Positions 23,138-32,916 are shown, counted from the first letter of the stretch. The stretch is 64,000 bases of DNA from Mycobacterium asiaticum (GCF_001673635.1 NZ_LZMH01000051.1:1-64000); one strand, 5' to 3'. A program made the numbers and translations. The notes: generated from the sequence alone by a model not told the origin.

Positions 23138-23617
23138 TCAGCCAGGGGGATCCGGCAGTACCCGCAGGTGGCCACGTCGGCGTCCGTTGCGGTGTTCGGG
23201 CGGCGCCAGCAGACCACCGCCGGGCGCGGTGGCGTGAGATCCGGCGCCGTGCAGATGCGTGTCGACGGCGGCACCCGCACGTGGGACTTCGTCGAATCCG
23301 TCGTAGGCACTGAAGCCGTTGACGGCCGCGCCGGTGCGCGCCGTGCCGGCGGCACCCTCGCGCACCGCGTCGGCGAGTGCCACGAGTTCATCGTCTTCGT
23401 CCGGATGGGTGGGCAGCGGTCCGGCATGGCGCACCAGCTCCCAGCCGCGCGGCGCGGTGATGCGGCCGGCATGGTTGACACACAGATCCCACGAGTGCGG
23501 TTCCCGCGCGGTGGCGAGGGGGCCGACCACCGCCGTCGAGTCCGAGTAGACGAACGTCAACGTTGCCACTGCATAGTGCGGACACCCGGGCCGGCAGCAG
23601 CGACGGGGTACGTTCAC
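23138..23617 (-). CDS. DUF3499 conserved actinobacterial protein (Rv3258c type)
   Basis: Hypothetical protein of 159 aa. The N-terminus CCRPGCPHYAVATLTFVYSDSTAVVGPL followed by SWDLCVNHAGRITAPRGWELVRH gives four cysteines and histidines arranged like a zinc ribbon; the C-terminal half is low complexity and ends RGHLRVLPDPPG. The GTG at 23615-23617 begins directly at the conserved VNVPRRCC, so the longer frame back to 23668 is rejected. Divergent from the zincin-like gene with 86 bp between starts; upstream of pmmA by 90 bp. Function unknown. Confidence 0.82.
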   Translation of the reverse strand: MNVPRRCCRPGCPHYAVATLTFVYSDSTAVVGPLATAREPHSWDLCVNHAGRITAPRGWELVRHAGPLPTHPDEDDELVALADAVREGAAGTARTGAAVNGFSAYDGFDEVPRAGAAVDTHLHGAGSHATAPGGGLLAPPEHRNGRRRGHLRVLPDPPG

Positions 23618-23703
23618 GCTCGAAAGGCTATCGCGCGCAAACGCTGCGCAAGCGCCGGACACGCGCATCGGCGGGTGCGATGTGTAACCGTTACCATCGG
23701 CGC

Positions 23704-24207
23704 GTGAGCGATTCCCGCGGCTTCGGTCAACGGGGACGGCCAGGGGGCAAACCGGTGTCTCGGCGTGGCCGGCGGCGCGGGCGCGACCTGCGCGGTCCGT
23801 TGCTGCCTCCGTCGGTGCCGGGCTGGCGCAGCCGGGCCGAGCGGTTCGACATGGCAGTGCTGGAGGCTTACGAACCCATTGAGCGGCGTTGGCAGGAGCG
23901 AGTCGGCGAACTCGACGTCGCGGTCGACGAGATCCCGCGCATAGCCGCGAAGGACCCGCAGAATGTGCAGTGGCCGCCAGAGGTCATCGCCGACGGGCCA
24001 ATCGCACTGGCCCGGCTGATCCCGGCCGGGGTCGACGTCCGCGGCAATGCTACGCGTGCGCGAATTGTGCTGTTCCGCAAGCCAATTGAGCGACGGGCGA
24101 AAGACACCGTGGAGCTCGGTGACTTGCTGCATGAAATCCTGGTGGCCCAGGTGGCGATCTATCTGGACGTGGAGCCCTCGGTCATCGACCCCACGATCGA
24201 CGACTGA
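23704..24207 (+). CDS. Zincin-like (DUF1025) protein with degenerate active site (Rv3259 type)
   Basis: 168-aa protein starting at GTG 23704 with a basic Arg-rich N-terminus and then the metallopeptidase-family core RFDMAVLEAYEPIERRW and VELGDLLHEILVAQVAIYLDVEP. Related actinobacterial proteins have a zinc motif HExxH at this place; here the sequence reads HEILVAQ, so the second histidine is missing. Proteolytic activity is therefore doubtful. A shorter start near the first core Met is possible. It converges on whiB2 with 15 bp between stops. Confidence 0.78.
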   Translation: MSDSRGFGQRGRPGGKPVSRRGRRRGRDLRGPLLPPSVPGWRSRAERFDMAVLEAYEPIERRWQERVGELDVAVDEIPRIAAKDPQNVQWPPEVIADGPIALARLIPAGVDVRGNATRARIVLFRKPIERRAKDTVELGDLLHEILVAQVAIYLDVEPSVIDPTIDD

Positions 24208-24222
24208 CTGTCGGGCCTGCGG

Positions 24223-24600
24223 TCAGACGATGCCGCGCTTGAGGCGACGGCGCTCCCGCTCGGAGAGGCCGCCCCAGATGCCGAACCGCTCGTCGTGCGC
24301 CAAGGCGTACTCCAGGCACTCATGCCGGACCTCGCAACCAAGGCAGATCTTCTTTGCCTCGCGGGTGGAGCCGCCCTTCTCCGGGAAGAAGGCTTCGGGG
24401 TCGGTCTGGGCGCAGAGCGCCTTGTCCTGCCATTGGTCGGCGGGCACTTCGGGGAGTGGTTCCGGCTCGAATGCGACAGGCGCATCGGGAACCACGCTCA
24501 AATGAGGACGCACAGGTGCCGCTGGCTTGAGCACTGTGACAGAAGAGTCGAGAGTGGTCGGTGTGCTTCCCATTACGCCCCGAAGGTACTCATAGGACAT
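24223..24600 (-). CDS. whiB2: WhiB-family iron-sulfur regulator WhiB2/WhmD
   Basis: Essential [4Fe-4S]-binding regulator required for septum formation and division (WhmD in M. smegmatis). Cluster ligands are C63, C86, C89 and C95, followed by the beta-turn GIWGG at 107-111 and the basic tail RERRRLKRGIV. The start ATG at 24598-24600 is backed by a GAGGAGG leader, giving 125 aa; it matches the MSYE start of WhmD and not the 89-aa form annotated for H37Rv, which would begin at the internal GTG for VPDAP. Divergent from fbiA. Confidence 0.95.
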   Translation of the reverse strand: MSYEYLRGVMGSTPTTLDSSVTVLKPAAPVRPHLSVVPDAPVAFEPEPLPEVPADQWQDKALCAQTDPEAFFPEKGGSTREAKKICLGCEVRHECLEYALAHDERFGIWGGLSERERRRLKRGIV

Positions 24601-24924
24601 GCCTCCGCCTCCTCACTTGTAGAGAGTGAAATGGTTTCCCACTGTTTTGATGTACAGATACCCAATTCGAACAAGTGATCGAATCTCGGTCTGCGACACC
24701 GGAACCGGCCGGCCAACCGGGAAATGACACTGATGTGATTAGACACGGGTTGCTGACCCTGGTCAAGCACTTCGGCGCGATTCCATACCATCTCGTAATC
24801 AATTTTCGGCGATTCTGTTGCGGTCGGACTCTGGCGTGTCGAACACAAATTGATCACAAGTCCCTTGCGCCACAGTGGTTACCGGGATCAGCTTGCCACA
24901 CTCGGCGGGGTACTGTCCTGCGAT
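24601..24924. other. Divergent promoter region whiB2/fbiA
   Basis: 324 bp without a credible gene, noticeably richer in A+T than its surroundings. It must carry the promoters for whiB2 (left) and the fbiA operon (right). The leader next to whiB2 contains TCACT-N7-AGTGA and the strong Shine-Dalgarno. I cannot assign -10/-35 elements with confidence. Confidence 0.55.
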
Positions 24925-25911
24925 GTGAGGATCACCGTTCTGGCCGGGGGCGTCGGGGGCGCCCGTTTCCTGCTCGGGGTCCAGCAGTTCCTCGGTCTTG
25001 GCCAGTTTGCTCAGGGCGACGATAACGACCACGTTCTGAACGCCGTCGTCAACGTCGGCGACGACGCCTGGATCCACGGTGTCCGGGTCTGCCCGGACCT
25101 CGACACCTGCATGTACACCCTGGGCGGTGGGGTGGATCCGGAGCGAGGCTGGGGTCACCGTGACGAAACCTGGCATGCCAAAGAGGAACTGGCCCGCTAC
25201 GGGGTACAGCCCGATTGGTTCGGGTTGGGCGACCGTGATCTGGCCACTCACCTGGTGCGAACTCAGATGCTCAATGCCGGCTATCCGCTGACCCAGATCA
25301 CGGCCGCGCTATGCGACCGCTGGCAGCCGGGCGCACAGTTGCTGCCGGCCAGCGACGACCGTTGCGAGACGCACGTGGTGATCAGCGATGAACCCGATGG
25401 CGCTCGCCGTGCCATTCACTTCCAGGAGTGGTGGGTGCGCTACCGGGCTCAGGTGCCGACCTACAGCTTTGCCTTTGTCGGTGCCGAAAAAGCCACGGCC
25501 ACAACCGAAGCGGTGGCGGCGATCACCGACACCGACGTCGTCATGGTGGCGCCGTCCAACCCGGTCGTCAGCGTGGGCGCCATCCTGGCGGTGCCCGGCA
25601 TCCGCGCCGCGCTGCGGGCCACCGCCGCGCCGGTTGTCGGCTACTCCCCGATCATCGGCGGAAAACCGGTGCGTGGCATGGCCGATGCCTGCCTGTCGGT
25701 GATCGGGGTGGACTCCACCGCGCAAGCCGTCGGCCGGCATTTCGGCGCCCGCAGCGGCACCGGGATACTTGACTGCTGGCTTGTGCATGAGGGCGACGAG
25801 GCCGACATCGACGGGGTCGCGGTGCGATCCATACCGTTGTTGATGACCGACCCTAAGGCCACCGCGGAAATGGTGCGCGCCGGACTCGAACTCGCTGGCG
25901 TGCCGACTTGA
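24925..25911 (+). CDS. fbiA: F420 biosynthesis transferase FbiA
   Basis: 2-phospho-L-lactate/phosphoenolpyruvyl transferase (CofD family) that joins the FbiD product to Fo, giving dehydro-F420-0 in mycobacteria. Signature segments are [15 protein letters not shown] at residues 4-18, [28 protein letters not shown], and [12 protein letters not shown] with one substitution, plus YSPIIG. The GTG at 24925 begins right at the conserved core and gives 328 aa (H37Rv about 331). The stop TGA overlaps the TTG start of fbiB. Confidence 0.96.
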   Translation: MRITVLAGGVGGARFLLGVQQFLGLGQFAQGDDNDHVLNAVVNVGDDAWIHGVRVCPDLDTCMYTLGGGVDPERGWGHRDETWHAKEELARYGVQPDWFGLGDRDLATHLVRTQMLNAGYPLTQITAALCDRWQPGAQLLPASDDRCETHVVISDEPDGARRAIHFQEWWVRYRAQVPTYSFAFVGAEKATATTEAVAAITDTDVVMVAPSNPVVSVGAILAVPGIRAALRATAAPVVGYSPIIGGKPVRGMADACLSVIGVDSTAQAVGRHFGARSGTGILDCWLVHEGDEADIDGVAVRSIPLLMTDPKATAEMVRAGLELAGVPT

Positions 25912-27272
25912 CCGGCCCCAGCCTTCCCCCTATCGGCGAGCACGGCAGCGCCGCAGCGGTCGAAATCCTGCCCGTCGCAGGACTTCCTGAGTTCCGGCCC
26001 GGTGACGACCTCGCCGCCGCCGTGAGCACCGCCGCGCCGTGGCTGCGCGACGGCGACGTCGTGGTGGTCACCTCCAAGGTGGTGTCCAAGTGCGAGGGCC
26101 GGCTGGTGGCCGCGCCCGAGGATGACGAGGAACGAGACCGCCTGCGCCGCAAGCTCGTCGAGGACGAGGCGGTGCGCGTGCTGGCGCGCAAGGAGCGGAC
26201 ACTGATCACCGAGAACCGGCTCGGGTTGGTCCAAGCCGCCGCCGGCGTCGACGGATCCAATGTCGGCCGTGGTGAATTGGCGCTGCTGCCTCTCGATCCT
26301 GATGCCAGCGCTGCCGCACTGCGGGCCGGGCTGCGTGAGCGCCTCGGCGTCACCGTCGCCGTGGTCATCACCGACACCATGGGCCGGGCCTGGCGCAACG
26401 GCCAGACCGACGCCGCCATCGGTTCCGCGGGATTGGCTGTGCTGCATAACTATTCGGGCGCGGTCGACCAGCACGGCAATCCGTTGGTGGTCACCGAGAT
26501 CGCCGTGGCCGACGAAATCGCCGCTGCGGCAGACCTGGTCAAGGGCAAGCTGACCGCGATGCCGGTGGCGGTGGTCCGCGGCCTCGACGCCGCCGACGAC
26601 GGTTCGACGGCCAGGCAGCTGGTGCGGGCCGGCCAGGAGGACCTGTTCTGGCTCGGTACCGCCGAAGCCATCGACCTCGGCCGCCGACAGGCGCAATTGT
26701 TGCGCCGATCGGTGCGCCGGTTCAGCGACCAGGCGGTTCCGCCGGAGCTCGTTGAGGCCGCCGTCGCCGAGGCGCTGACGGCCCCGGCCCCGCACCACAC
26801 CCGGCCGGTGAGGTTCGTCTGGCTGCAGACCGCCGAGCTGCGCACCCGGCTGCTGGATCGGATGAAAGACAAGTGGCGGTCCGACCTGACCGCCGACGGC
26901 AGGCCGGCCGACTCCGTCGAGCGGCGGGTCGCGCGGGGCCAAATCCTCTACGACGCATCGGAAGTCATCATCCCGATGCTGGTACCCGACGGTGCCCACA
27001 GCTACCCCGACGCCGCGCGCACCGACGCCGAGCACACCATGTTCACCGTCGCCGTCGGCGCCGCCGTGCAAGCGCTGCTGGTTGCGCTGGCCGTGCGCGG
27101 GGTGGGCAGTTGCTGGATCGGGTCGACGATCTTCGCCGCCGACCTGGTCCGCGCGGAGCTCGGACTGCCCGACGACTGGCAGCCCCTGGGCGCCGTCGCC
27201 GTCGGCTACGCCGCGGAGCCGACCGGGCTACGCGACCCGGTACCCGTCGGGGATCTGCTGATCCGCAGATGA
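25908..27272 (+). CDS. fbiB: F420 gamma-glutamyl ligase/reductase FbiB
   Basis: Two-domain enzyme. The N-terminal CofE-like domain (about residues 1-245; [32 protein letters not shown]) adds glutamates to F420-0; the C-terminal FMN-binding nitroreductase-like domain (about 250-454; [34 protein letters not shown]) reduces dehydro-F420. The TTG start at 25908 lies in TTGA with the fbiA stop; the following MTGP matches the start remembered for H37Rv FbiB. The stop overlaps the mamA start (ATGA). Confidence 0.96.
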   Translation: MTGPSLPPIGEHGSAAAVEILPVAGLPEFRPGDDLAAAVSTAAPWLRDGDVVVVTSKVVSKCEGRLVAAPEDDEERDRLRRKLVEDEAVRVLARKERTLITENRLGLVQAAAGVDGSNVGRGELALLPLDPDASAAALRAGLRERLGVTVAVVITDTMGRAWRNGQTDAAIGSAGLAVLHNYSGAVDQHGNPLVVTEIAVADEIAAAADLVKGKLTAMPVAVVRGLDAADDGSTARQLVRAGQEDLFWLGTAEAIDLGRRQAQLLRRSVRRFSDQAVPPELVEAAVAEALTAPAPHHTRPVRFVWLQTAELRTRLLDRMKDKWRSDLTADGRPADSVERRVARGQILYDASEVIIPMLVPDGAHSYPDAARTDAEHTMFTVAVGAAVQALLVALAVRGVGSCWIGSTIFAADLVRAELGLPDDWQPLGAVAVGYAAEPTGLRDPVPVGDLLIRR

Positions 27273-28849
27273 CGACGTTCGCGGGCAAGGCGGCGGCTTC
27301 GGCGGACAAGATCCGCGGGGGGTACTACACCCCGGCCCCGATCGCCCGCTTCCTGGCCGACTGGGTTACCCAGGCCGGGCCGAGGATCCTGGAACCGTCA
27401 TGCGGTGACGGCCGCATCCTGCGCGAGCTGGCGGCCCGCACCGATCGGGCGCACGGCGTGGAGCTCGTGGCCGCCGAGGCCGCCAAGGCGCGCCTGTTCG
27501 CGCCGGTCGACATCGGGAATTTGTTCACTTGGTCCGGCGGCTCTGACTGGGACGGAGTGGCCGGCAACCCGCCCTACATCCGGTTCGGCAACTGGCCCGC
27601 CGACCAGCGCGACCCGGCGCTGGAGCTGCTGCGGCGCGAAGGACTGCGCCCCACCAAACTCACCAATGCCTGGGTTCCGTTCGTGGTGGCGAGCACCGGC
27701 CTGGTCCGGGACGGCGGCCGGGTGGGACTGGTGCTGCCCGCCGAGCTGTTGCAGGTCTCCTACGCCACACAACTGCGCGATTTTCTGGTGAGCCGCTTCC
27801 GTGAGATCACCCTAGTGAGCTTCCGGCGCCTGGTGTTCGGTGGCGTGCTGCAGGAGGTGGTGCTGTTCTGCGGTGTCGTGGGACGTGGAACCTCCGGCGC
27901 CCCGGCGCACATCCGCACGGTGCAACTGGACGACGCCGACGCGCTGGCCGGCGCCGATCTGGACGTGCCGTCGGCGCCCGCGCTGTCGCATACGGCGGAG
28001 AAGTGGACGACCTACTTCCTCGACCCCGCCCAGGTCCAGACGCTGCGCGCCGTCCGGGCCGCCGGCACGCTGACCACGGTCAGCAGCGTGGCCGCCGTCG
28101 ACGTCGGCATCGTCACGGGCCGCAACAGCTTCTTCACCTTCACCGAGACCCAGGCACGCGACCTGAAGCTGACGCCGCACTGCGTCCCGCTCGTGTCGCG
28201 CAGCGCCCAGCTGTCCGGGCTGGTCTATGACCTCGATTGCCGCGCCGGCGACGTCGAGGCCGGACACCGGACCTGGCTGCTGCACGCCGCCGCGCAGCCG
28301 GGCGACGCCGCGTTGCGGGCGCACATCGAGGCGGGCGAAGCGGCCGGGGTGCACCGCGGGTACAAGTGCTCGCTGCGCAAGCCTTGGTGGATCACACCGT
28401 CGCTGTGGACCCCGGATCTGTTCATGCTGCGCCAGATTCACCTCGCGCCGCGGCTGACGGTGAACGCAGCGGCGGCGACCAGCACCGACACCGTGCACCG
28501 GGTCCGGGTCGGGCCCGGCACCGACCCGCGCGCACTGGCAGCGGTCTTTCACAACAGCGCCACGTTCGCGTTCGCCGAGATCATGGGCCGCAGCTACGGC
28601 GGCGGCATCTTGGAGCTCGAGCCCGCCGAAGCCGAGCGGCTGCCCATCCCGCCGCCGTCCTGCGCCGACCCGGACCTGGCCACCGACGTCGATCTGCTGT
28701 TGCGCGCCAACGAGATCGAAAAGGCGCTCGATGTGGTGGACCGACGGGTGCTGATCGACGGACTGGGCTGGCCGGCGCAGACGGTGGCGCAGTGCCGAGC
28801 GGCGTGGGTGGCGCTGCGGGACCGCCGGACGCGGCGGCGGTCCCGATGA
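27269..28849 (+). CDS. mamA: Orphan DNA adenine-N6 methyltransferase MamA type (Rv3263)
   Basis: Methyltransferase homologous to MamA, which methylates adenine in CTGGAG sites and alters transcription of a set of M. tuberculosis genes, including under hypoxia. SAM-binding motif I is EPSCGDG at residues 42-48 and catalytic motif IV NPPY at 100-103; a target-recognition region occupies the C-terminal half ([30 protein letters not shown]). 526 aa. There is no restriction endonuclease or specificity gene beside it. The ATG overlaps the fbiB stop and the TGA overlaps the next ATG, so it is embedded in the fbi operon. Confidence 0.93.
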   Translation: MTTFAGKAAASADKIRGGYYTPAPIARFLADWVTQAGPRILEPSCGDGRILRELAARTDRAHGVELVAAEAAKARLFAPVDIGNLFTWSGGSDWDGVAGNPPYIRFGNWPADQRDPALELLRREGLRPTKLTNAWVPFVVASTGLVRDGGRVGLVLPAELLQVSYATQLRDFLVSRFREITLVSFRRLVFGGVLQEVVLFCGVVGRGTSGAPAHIRTVQLDDADALAGADLDVPSAPALSHTAEKWTTYFLDPAQVQTLRAVRAAGTLTTVSSVAAVDVGIVTGRNSFFTFTETQARDLKLTPHCVPLVSRSAQLSGLVYDLDCRAGDVEAGHRTWLLHAAAQPGDAALRAHIEAGEAAGVHRGYKCSLRKPWWITPSLWTPDLFMLRQIHLAPRLTVNAAAATSTDTVHRVRVGPGTDPRALAAVFHNSATFAFAEIMGRSYGGGILELEPAEAERLPIPPPSCADPDLATDVDLLLRANEIEKALDVVDRRVLIDGLGWPAQTVAQCRAAWVALRDRRTRRRSR

Positions 28850-29400
28850 GCGCCGCGAGCCTGCGGGACTCGGTGATCACCATGTTGCGCGAGTGGCCGG
28901 CTCCCGACCCGGGCCAGGATTCGCTGCGGCATGCCGTGCTGGCGTTCGTGCTGGCCCGCGAAGACGCCTGCCTGCGCGAGTGCGAACCGGGCCACATCAC
29001 CGCCTCGACCGTGGTGCTCGACGACGGCGGCACCCGCGTGCTGCTGACCCTGCACCCGCGGCTGGGCCGCTGGGTGCAATTGGGCGGGCATTGTGAACCC
29101 GGTGACGAGGACATCCTGGCCGCGGCCGAGCGCGAAGCCACCGAGGAATCGGGCATCGGCGGCCTGCGTGTCGAGCCCAAACTCGTTGCGCTGCACGTGC
29201 ACCCGGTGACGTGCTCGCTGGGGGTGCCGACCCGGCACCTGGACCTGCAGTTCGTCGCGCACGCGCCGCCGGAGGCGCGGATCGTGGTCAGCGACGAGTC
29301 GGTCGACCTGAGCTGGTGGCCCGCCGACGACCTACCGCCGGACACCGATCACGCGCTGGCGTACCTGGTCAGTTGCGCGAGAAGACGCAAAAGCCCCTGA
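28846..29400 (+). CDS. Nudix hydrolase
   Basis: 184-aa protein with a clear Nudix fold. The box reads GGHCEPGDEDI then AAEREATEESG (residues 80-103); only the usual Glu after the first Gly pair is Asp. Such enzymes hydrolyse nucleoside diphosphates linked to another moiety; the substrate cannot be read from sequence. The start ATG overlaps the mamA TGA (ATGA). The last 9 codons (ending RRRKSP) lie inside the 66-bp terminator repeat, so its C-terminus was set by that element. I do not recall a gene here in H37Rv. Confidence 0.88.
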   Translation: MSAASLRDSVITMLREWPAPDPGQDSLRHAVLAFVLAREDACLRECEPGHITASTVVLDDGGTRVLLTLHPRLGRWVQLGGHCEPGDEDILAAAEREATEESGIGGLRVEPKLVALHVHPVTCSLGVPTRHLDLQFVAHAPPEARIVVSDESVDLSWWPADDLPPDTDHALAYLVSCARRRKSP

Positions 29401-29437
29401 TTCGTGCCGAATCAGGGGGCTTTTGCGTCTGCTCGCC
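29372..29437. repeat. 66-bp palindromic terminator repeat, copy 1
   Basis: Identical over all 66 bp to 31762-31827. The core forms a near-perfect stem, AGACGCAAAAGCCCC-TGATTCG against its complement with one bulged base, and ends in GCGTCTGCTCGCC. It overlaps the last 29 bp of the Nudix gene and lies between it and the convergent PE_PGRS gene, so it can terminate transcription from both sides. Confidence 0.85.
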
Positions 29438-29477
29438 ACACCCCGGCGCCCAGCTCGACTGACGAAAGGCGCTGCGA

Positions 29478-31457
29478 CTAGCCGCCGTTGCCGCCGTGCC
29501 CGCCGGTTTCGGTGCCGGTGCTGCCGACAAAAGCTGAATCGAGGGCGGCACCGCCACCACCACCGCCACCCAAGCCGCTGCCGGCGCCCGTTCCGCCACC
29601 GCCGCCCGTGGCGCCGCTGCCCGTCCCCCCGGTGTTGCCGGGACCGCCGTTGCCGCCGTCCGTTCCGCCCGGGCCGCCGGCAGGTTTGCCCGAGGCGAAA
29701 CCGGTGTCGACATTTCCGCCGGCGCCGCCGGCGCCGCCGGTGCCGCCGAGGATGCCGCCACCGCCGCCACCACCGCCGCCGGCCGCGCCGACACCCTTGC
29801 CGGTGAGGGAGGCACCCGTGCCGCCACTGCCGCCGCCGGCGCCGGCGCCATCGGCTCCGGTGCCACCGGTTGGACTGATGTCAGTCTGAAAACTGGCAAA
29901 GGCAGCACCGCCGCCACCACCGGCGCCACCATAATTTCCGGTCGTGCCGGGGCTCCCGGTCCCGCCGCCGCCACCACCGCCACCGAAGCCAATGATGGGC
30001 GCGCCGGAGGGGTTGAAGGGTTTGATTGTGGCCGCACCTCCGGCCCCACCGTTACCGCCGTTGCCACCGACTCCGTCGCCGCTGCTGTCGCCACCGACGC
30101 CGCCGCCGCCGCCACCGCCACCGGCGGCGCCCGCCTGGGTATTTTGATTTGGGACGTTGAGGGTCGCGGAACCGCCGTTCCCGCCGTTGCCGCCGTTGCC
30201 GCCGATGGGGCCAATGCCGCCGTTGCCTCCATTGCCGCCGTCACCGGCGATCAAGTTGACGTTGTTGACGGTGGTGCTCGTCAAGACGGTGCCGCCGTTG
30301 CCGCCGTTGCCGCCCGCGCCCCCGATGCCGGCACTGCTGATGCCGCCGTCACCACCGTTGCCGCCGCTGCCGGAGCCGTGGGTGTCGCTGCCGGCGCCGC
30401 CATCACCGCCCGCACCACCTGCTCCGCCAGTGATGCCATTCCCACCGGTGCCGCCGTTGCCGCCGTGGGCGCCGTCGCCGGCGGCGCCCGCAGCGCCGCC
30501 TGCACCGCCGGCACCACCGATACCGCCGCTGCTGCCGCTACCGCCGTCACCGCCCCTGCCACCAATGCCGGCAGCGGTGACCCCGTTGTCGTTGGCGCCG
30601 GCACCGCCCACACCGCCCTTGCCGCCACCGCCGAGGGCGCCGTCGTTGCCGTCGATACCGCCGAACAGGAGGCTCGCGTGGCCGCCGGCCCCGCCCTGGC
30701 CGCCCTCGCCGCCTTGGCCACCGTTGGTGCCGTTGAGCGCAGCGGTGTTACCGGCAACACCGGCCCCGCCCATTCCGCCGGCGCCGCCGAAGCCGCCGAT
30801 GCCGCCGGCGCCGCCATTTCCGTAGAACAGGCCTCCAATTCCCCCGGCGCCGCCGGCCGTGCCGTTGCCACCGGTGCCACCCGCGGTGGCCCCAGTCGCC
30901 GAGCCCGTGCTGCCGGTAAAGCCAGTGCCCCCGGCGCCGCCCCGGCCACCGTTGCCAAACAAGAAGGCGTTGCCGCCGCGTCCGCCTGGCAGCCCAGTCG
31001 AGCCCGACCCGCCGTTACCGCCGTTGCCCCACAACAATCCGCCCGGCCCACCGTTCTGCCCGGTCCCGGCCACACCGTCGGTGCCGTTGCCGATCAACGG
31101 GATTCCCAGCAGCAGGTTGGTGGGCGCGTTGATCACCGCGAGGATGTCGTCGGCGATGGTCTGCAACATCGGCGCGTTGGCCACCTCGGCCAGCGCGAAA
31201 GCGCTCCCCGAACCGTTCAGCGCTTGCACGAACTGGCTGTGATACGCCGCCGCTTGAACGCTGAGTTGCTGAAAGGCCTGCCCGTGCGAGCTGAACAGCG
31301 ATGCCAGCGCCAGTGACACCTCATCTTCGGCGGCGGCCAACATTCCGGTGGTTTGGGCCGCCGCCGCCGCAGTGACCGCATCGAGCGTTGAGCCAATGCC
31401 CGCCACGTCCGACGCCGCCGACGTCAACAATTGCGGAACCGCCAGCAAGTACGACAT
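29478..31457 (-). CDS. PE_PGRS family protein
   Basis: 659-aa member of the PE_PGRS family. The PE domain occupies residues 1 to about 97 ([20 protein letters not shown] at the start; helices with the YxxxD/E-type ESX signal region near [11 protein letters not shown]), followed by the linker [15 protein letters not shown] and a PGRS region from about residue 130 made of GGxGGx repeats interrupted by short unique stretches. Family members are exported by ESX-5 and localise to the outer membrane. The ATG has AAGGGA 6 nt upstream. It stands alone, not paired with a PPE gene, between two identical 66-bp terminators, and I do not recall it here in H37Rv. Confidence 0.93.
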   Translation of the reverse strand: MSYLLAVPQLLTSAASDVAGIGSTLDAVTAAAAAQTTGMLAAAEDEVSLALASLFSSHGQAFQQLSVQAAAYHSQFVQALNGSGSAFALAEVANAPMLQTIADDILAVINAPTNLLLGIPLIGNGTDGVAGTGQNGGPGGLLWGNGGNGGSGSTGLPGGRGGNAFLFGNGGRGGAGGTGFTGSTGSATGATAGGTGGNGTAGGAGGIGGLFYGNGGAGGIGGFGGAGGMGGAGVAGNTAALNGTNGGQGGEGGQGGAGGHASLLFGGIDGNDGALGGGGKGGVGGAGANDNGVTAAGIGGRGGDGGSGSSGGIGGAGGAGGAAGAAGDGAHGGNGGTGGNGITGGAGGAGGDGGAGSDTHGSGSGGNGGDGGISSAGIGGAGGNGGNGGTVLTSTTVNNVNLIAGDGGNGGNGGIGPIGGNGGNGGNGGSATLNVPNQNTQAGAAGGGGGGGGVGGDSSGDGVGGNGGNGGAGGAATIKPFNPSGAPIIGFGGGGGGGGTGSPGTTGNYGGAGGGGGAAFASFQTDISPTGGTGADGAGAGGGSGGTGASLTGKGVGAAGGGGGGGGGILGGTGGAGGAGGNVDTGFASGKPAGGPGGTDGGNGGPGNTGGTGSGATGGGGGTGAGSGLGGGGGGGAALDSAFVGSTGTETGGHGGNGG

Positions 31458-31761
31458 TTTCGTCCCTTCAAGCCATTCAGCGCTGGTTACGGAACGGAAT
31501 CGACCGTTGAGGGATCGGCGCCGCGATTCGCTACGGATCGAGTTGTGCGAGCCTTGGTATCAGAACATATAAGCAGTTCATATATGCCACATATGATCCA
31601 AATTTTAATTTTCGCCCGCGTCACCTGTGCGGATGCTGCCTGCACCCTGACCCGCCTCAGGACCGCTTCCGGCGCTCTCGGCGGCCTACGGCGCCGAGAT
31701 AGCACCCGTCGTAGCTTTTGCTGGCAGCCGCCAAAATGAGGCGCCGAGGTTATCCGGATTG
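31458..31761. other. PE_PGRS leader and promoter region
   Basis: 304 bp without a gene. The part at 31561-31613 is strikingly A+T-rich (for example AACATATAAGCAG, CATATATGCCACATATG, AAATTTTAATTTT), whereas the rest is GC-rich. It is about 105 bp before the PE_PGRS start and is the likely promoter. I see nothing recognisable in 31614-31761. Confidence 0.5.
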
Positions 31762-31827
31762 GTTGCGCGAGAAGACGCAAAAGCCCCTGATTCGTGCCGA
31801 ATCAGGGGGCTTTTGCGTCTGCTCGCC
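31762..31827. repeat. 66-bp palindromic terminator repeat, copy 2
   Basis: Exact second copy of 29372-29437 in the same orientation. It lies 9 bp beyond the manB stop codon, where it can terminate manB transcription. The identity stops abruptly on both sides. Together the two copies bracket the PE_PGRS gene as direct repeats 2,390 bp apart. Confidence 0.85.
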
Positions 31828-31835
31828 CTATCTCG

Positions 31836-32915
31836 CTACACGTCGGACGAGTACCGGATCCCGCCATCGGGGATCGAGACGCCCGGCCACACCCGCGCCC
31901 CCCGCAACAATTCGCACCGCGCGCCGATATCGGCGCCGTCGCCGATCACACCGTCGCGGATCAGCGCCCGCGGGCCGATCCGCACGCCGAAGCCGATGAT
32001 CGACCGCTCGATGACACTGCCCGCTTCCACCTTGACCCCGTCGAAGATGACCGCGCCATCCAACCGCGCGCCGGCACCGATCTCCGCACCCCGCCCGACA
32101 ACCGTGCCGCCGATCAGCAGCGCACCCGGCGACACGGCCGCGCCGTCGTGCACCAGCTTCTCGCCCCGCTGGCCCTGCAGCGCCGGCGAGGGCGCGATCC
32201 CGCGCACCAAGTCGGCCGAGCCACGCACGAAGTCCTCCGGAGTGCCCATGTCGCGCCAGTACGTGGCGTCGACGTAGCCGCACACCTTGACGTCGGCGGC
32301 CGACAGCAGCGACGGGAACACCTCGCGTTCCACCGAGACCTCGCGGCCGCGGGGAATGCGGTCGATGATGTCGCGCTGGAACACATAGCATCCGGCGTTG
32401 ATCTGGTCGGTCGGCGGGTCCTGAGTCTTCTCCAGGAAGGCGGTGACCCGTCCTTCGCTGTCGGTCGGCACGCAACCGAACGCACGCGGATCACCCACCC
32501 GCACCAGATGCAGCGTCACGTCGGCGCGGTGGTCGGCGTGAAATTGGAGGAGTTCGCCGAGGTCGGCGCCGGAGAGCACGTCACCGTTGAAAACCATCAC
32601 CGTGTCGTGGCGTAGCTTGCCGGCGACATTGGCGATGCCGCCGCCGGTGCCCAGTGGGTTCTCTTCGGTCACATACTCGATTTGCAGCCCGAGCTTGGAC
32701 CCGTCGCCGAACTCCGCCTCGAACACCTCGGCCCGATATGAGGTGCCCAGCACCACGTGCTCGATGCCGGCCGCGGCGATCCGCGACAACAGATGGGTCA
32801 GGAACGGCAGCCCGGCGGTCGGCAGCATCGGCTTGGGCGCGGACAACGTCAGCGGCCGCAGCCGGGTGCCCTTGCCGCCGACGAGAACAACCGCATCTAC
32901 CGGGTGAGTTGCCAC
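31836..32915 (-). CDS. manB: Mannose-1-phosphate guanylyltransferase (Rv3264c type)
   Basis: Makes GDP-mannose from mannose-1-P and GTP, the mannosyl donor for PIM, LAM and the decaprenyl-phosphomannose pathway. Nucleotidyltransferase motif VGGKGTRLRPLT at residues 12-23, PKPMLPTAG, NGDVLSG with the metal-binding Asp, then a C-terminal left-handed beta-helix (about 260-355; hexapeptides such as IGGTVVGRGAEIGAG). The GTG at 32913-32915 gives 359 aa, the length of H37Rv Rv3264c. Only 1 bp separates it from the wbbL1 stop. Confidence 0.96.
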   Translation of the reverse strand: MATHPVDAVVLVGGKGTRLRPLTLSAPKPMLPTAGLPFLTHLLSRIAAAGIEHVVLGTSYRAEVFEAEFGDGSKLGLQIEYVTEENPLGTGGGIANVAGKLRHDTVMVFNGDVLSGADLGELLQFHADHRADVTLHLVRVGDPRAFGCVPTDSEGRVTAFLEKTQDPPTDQINAGCYVFQRDIIDRIPRGREVSVEREVFPSLLSAADVKVCGYVDATYWRDMGTPEDFVRGSADLVRGIAPSPALQGQRGEKLVHDGAAVSPGALLIGGTVVGRGAEIGAGARLDGAVIFDGVKVEAGSVIERSIIGFGVRIGPRALIRDGVIGDGADIGARCELLRGARVWPGVSIPDGGIRYSSDV

Positions 32916-32916
32916 G

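Noticed and set aside
23098..23481. Frameshift in the DUF3499 gene, because another frame ends with a CxxC segment
   Set aside because: The chosen frame continues to a normal stop with RGHLRVLPDP, which fits family ends as I know them; no evidence of disruption.
28237..28845. N-terminal extension of the Nudix protein through mamA
   Set aside because: Arg/Gly-rich shadow of mamA; the ATG at 28846 overlapping the mamA stop is the natural start.
29478..31000. CRISPR-like or satellite array
   Set aside because: The regular repeats encode GGxGGx of a PGRS domain, differ in length and sequence, and have no constant direct repeat with unique spacers.
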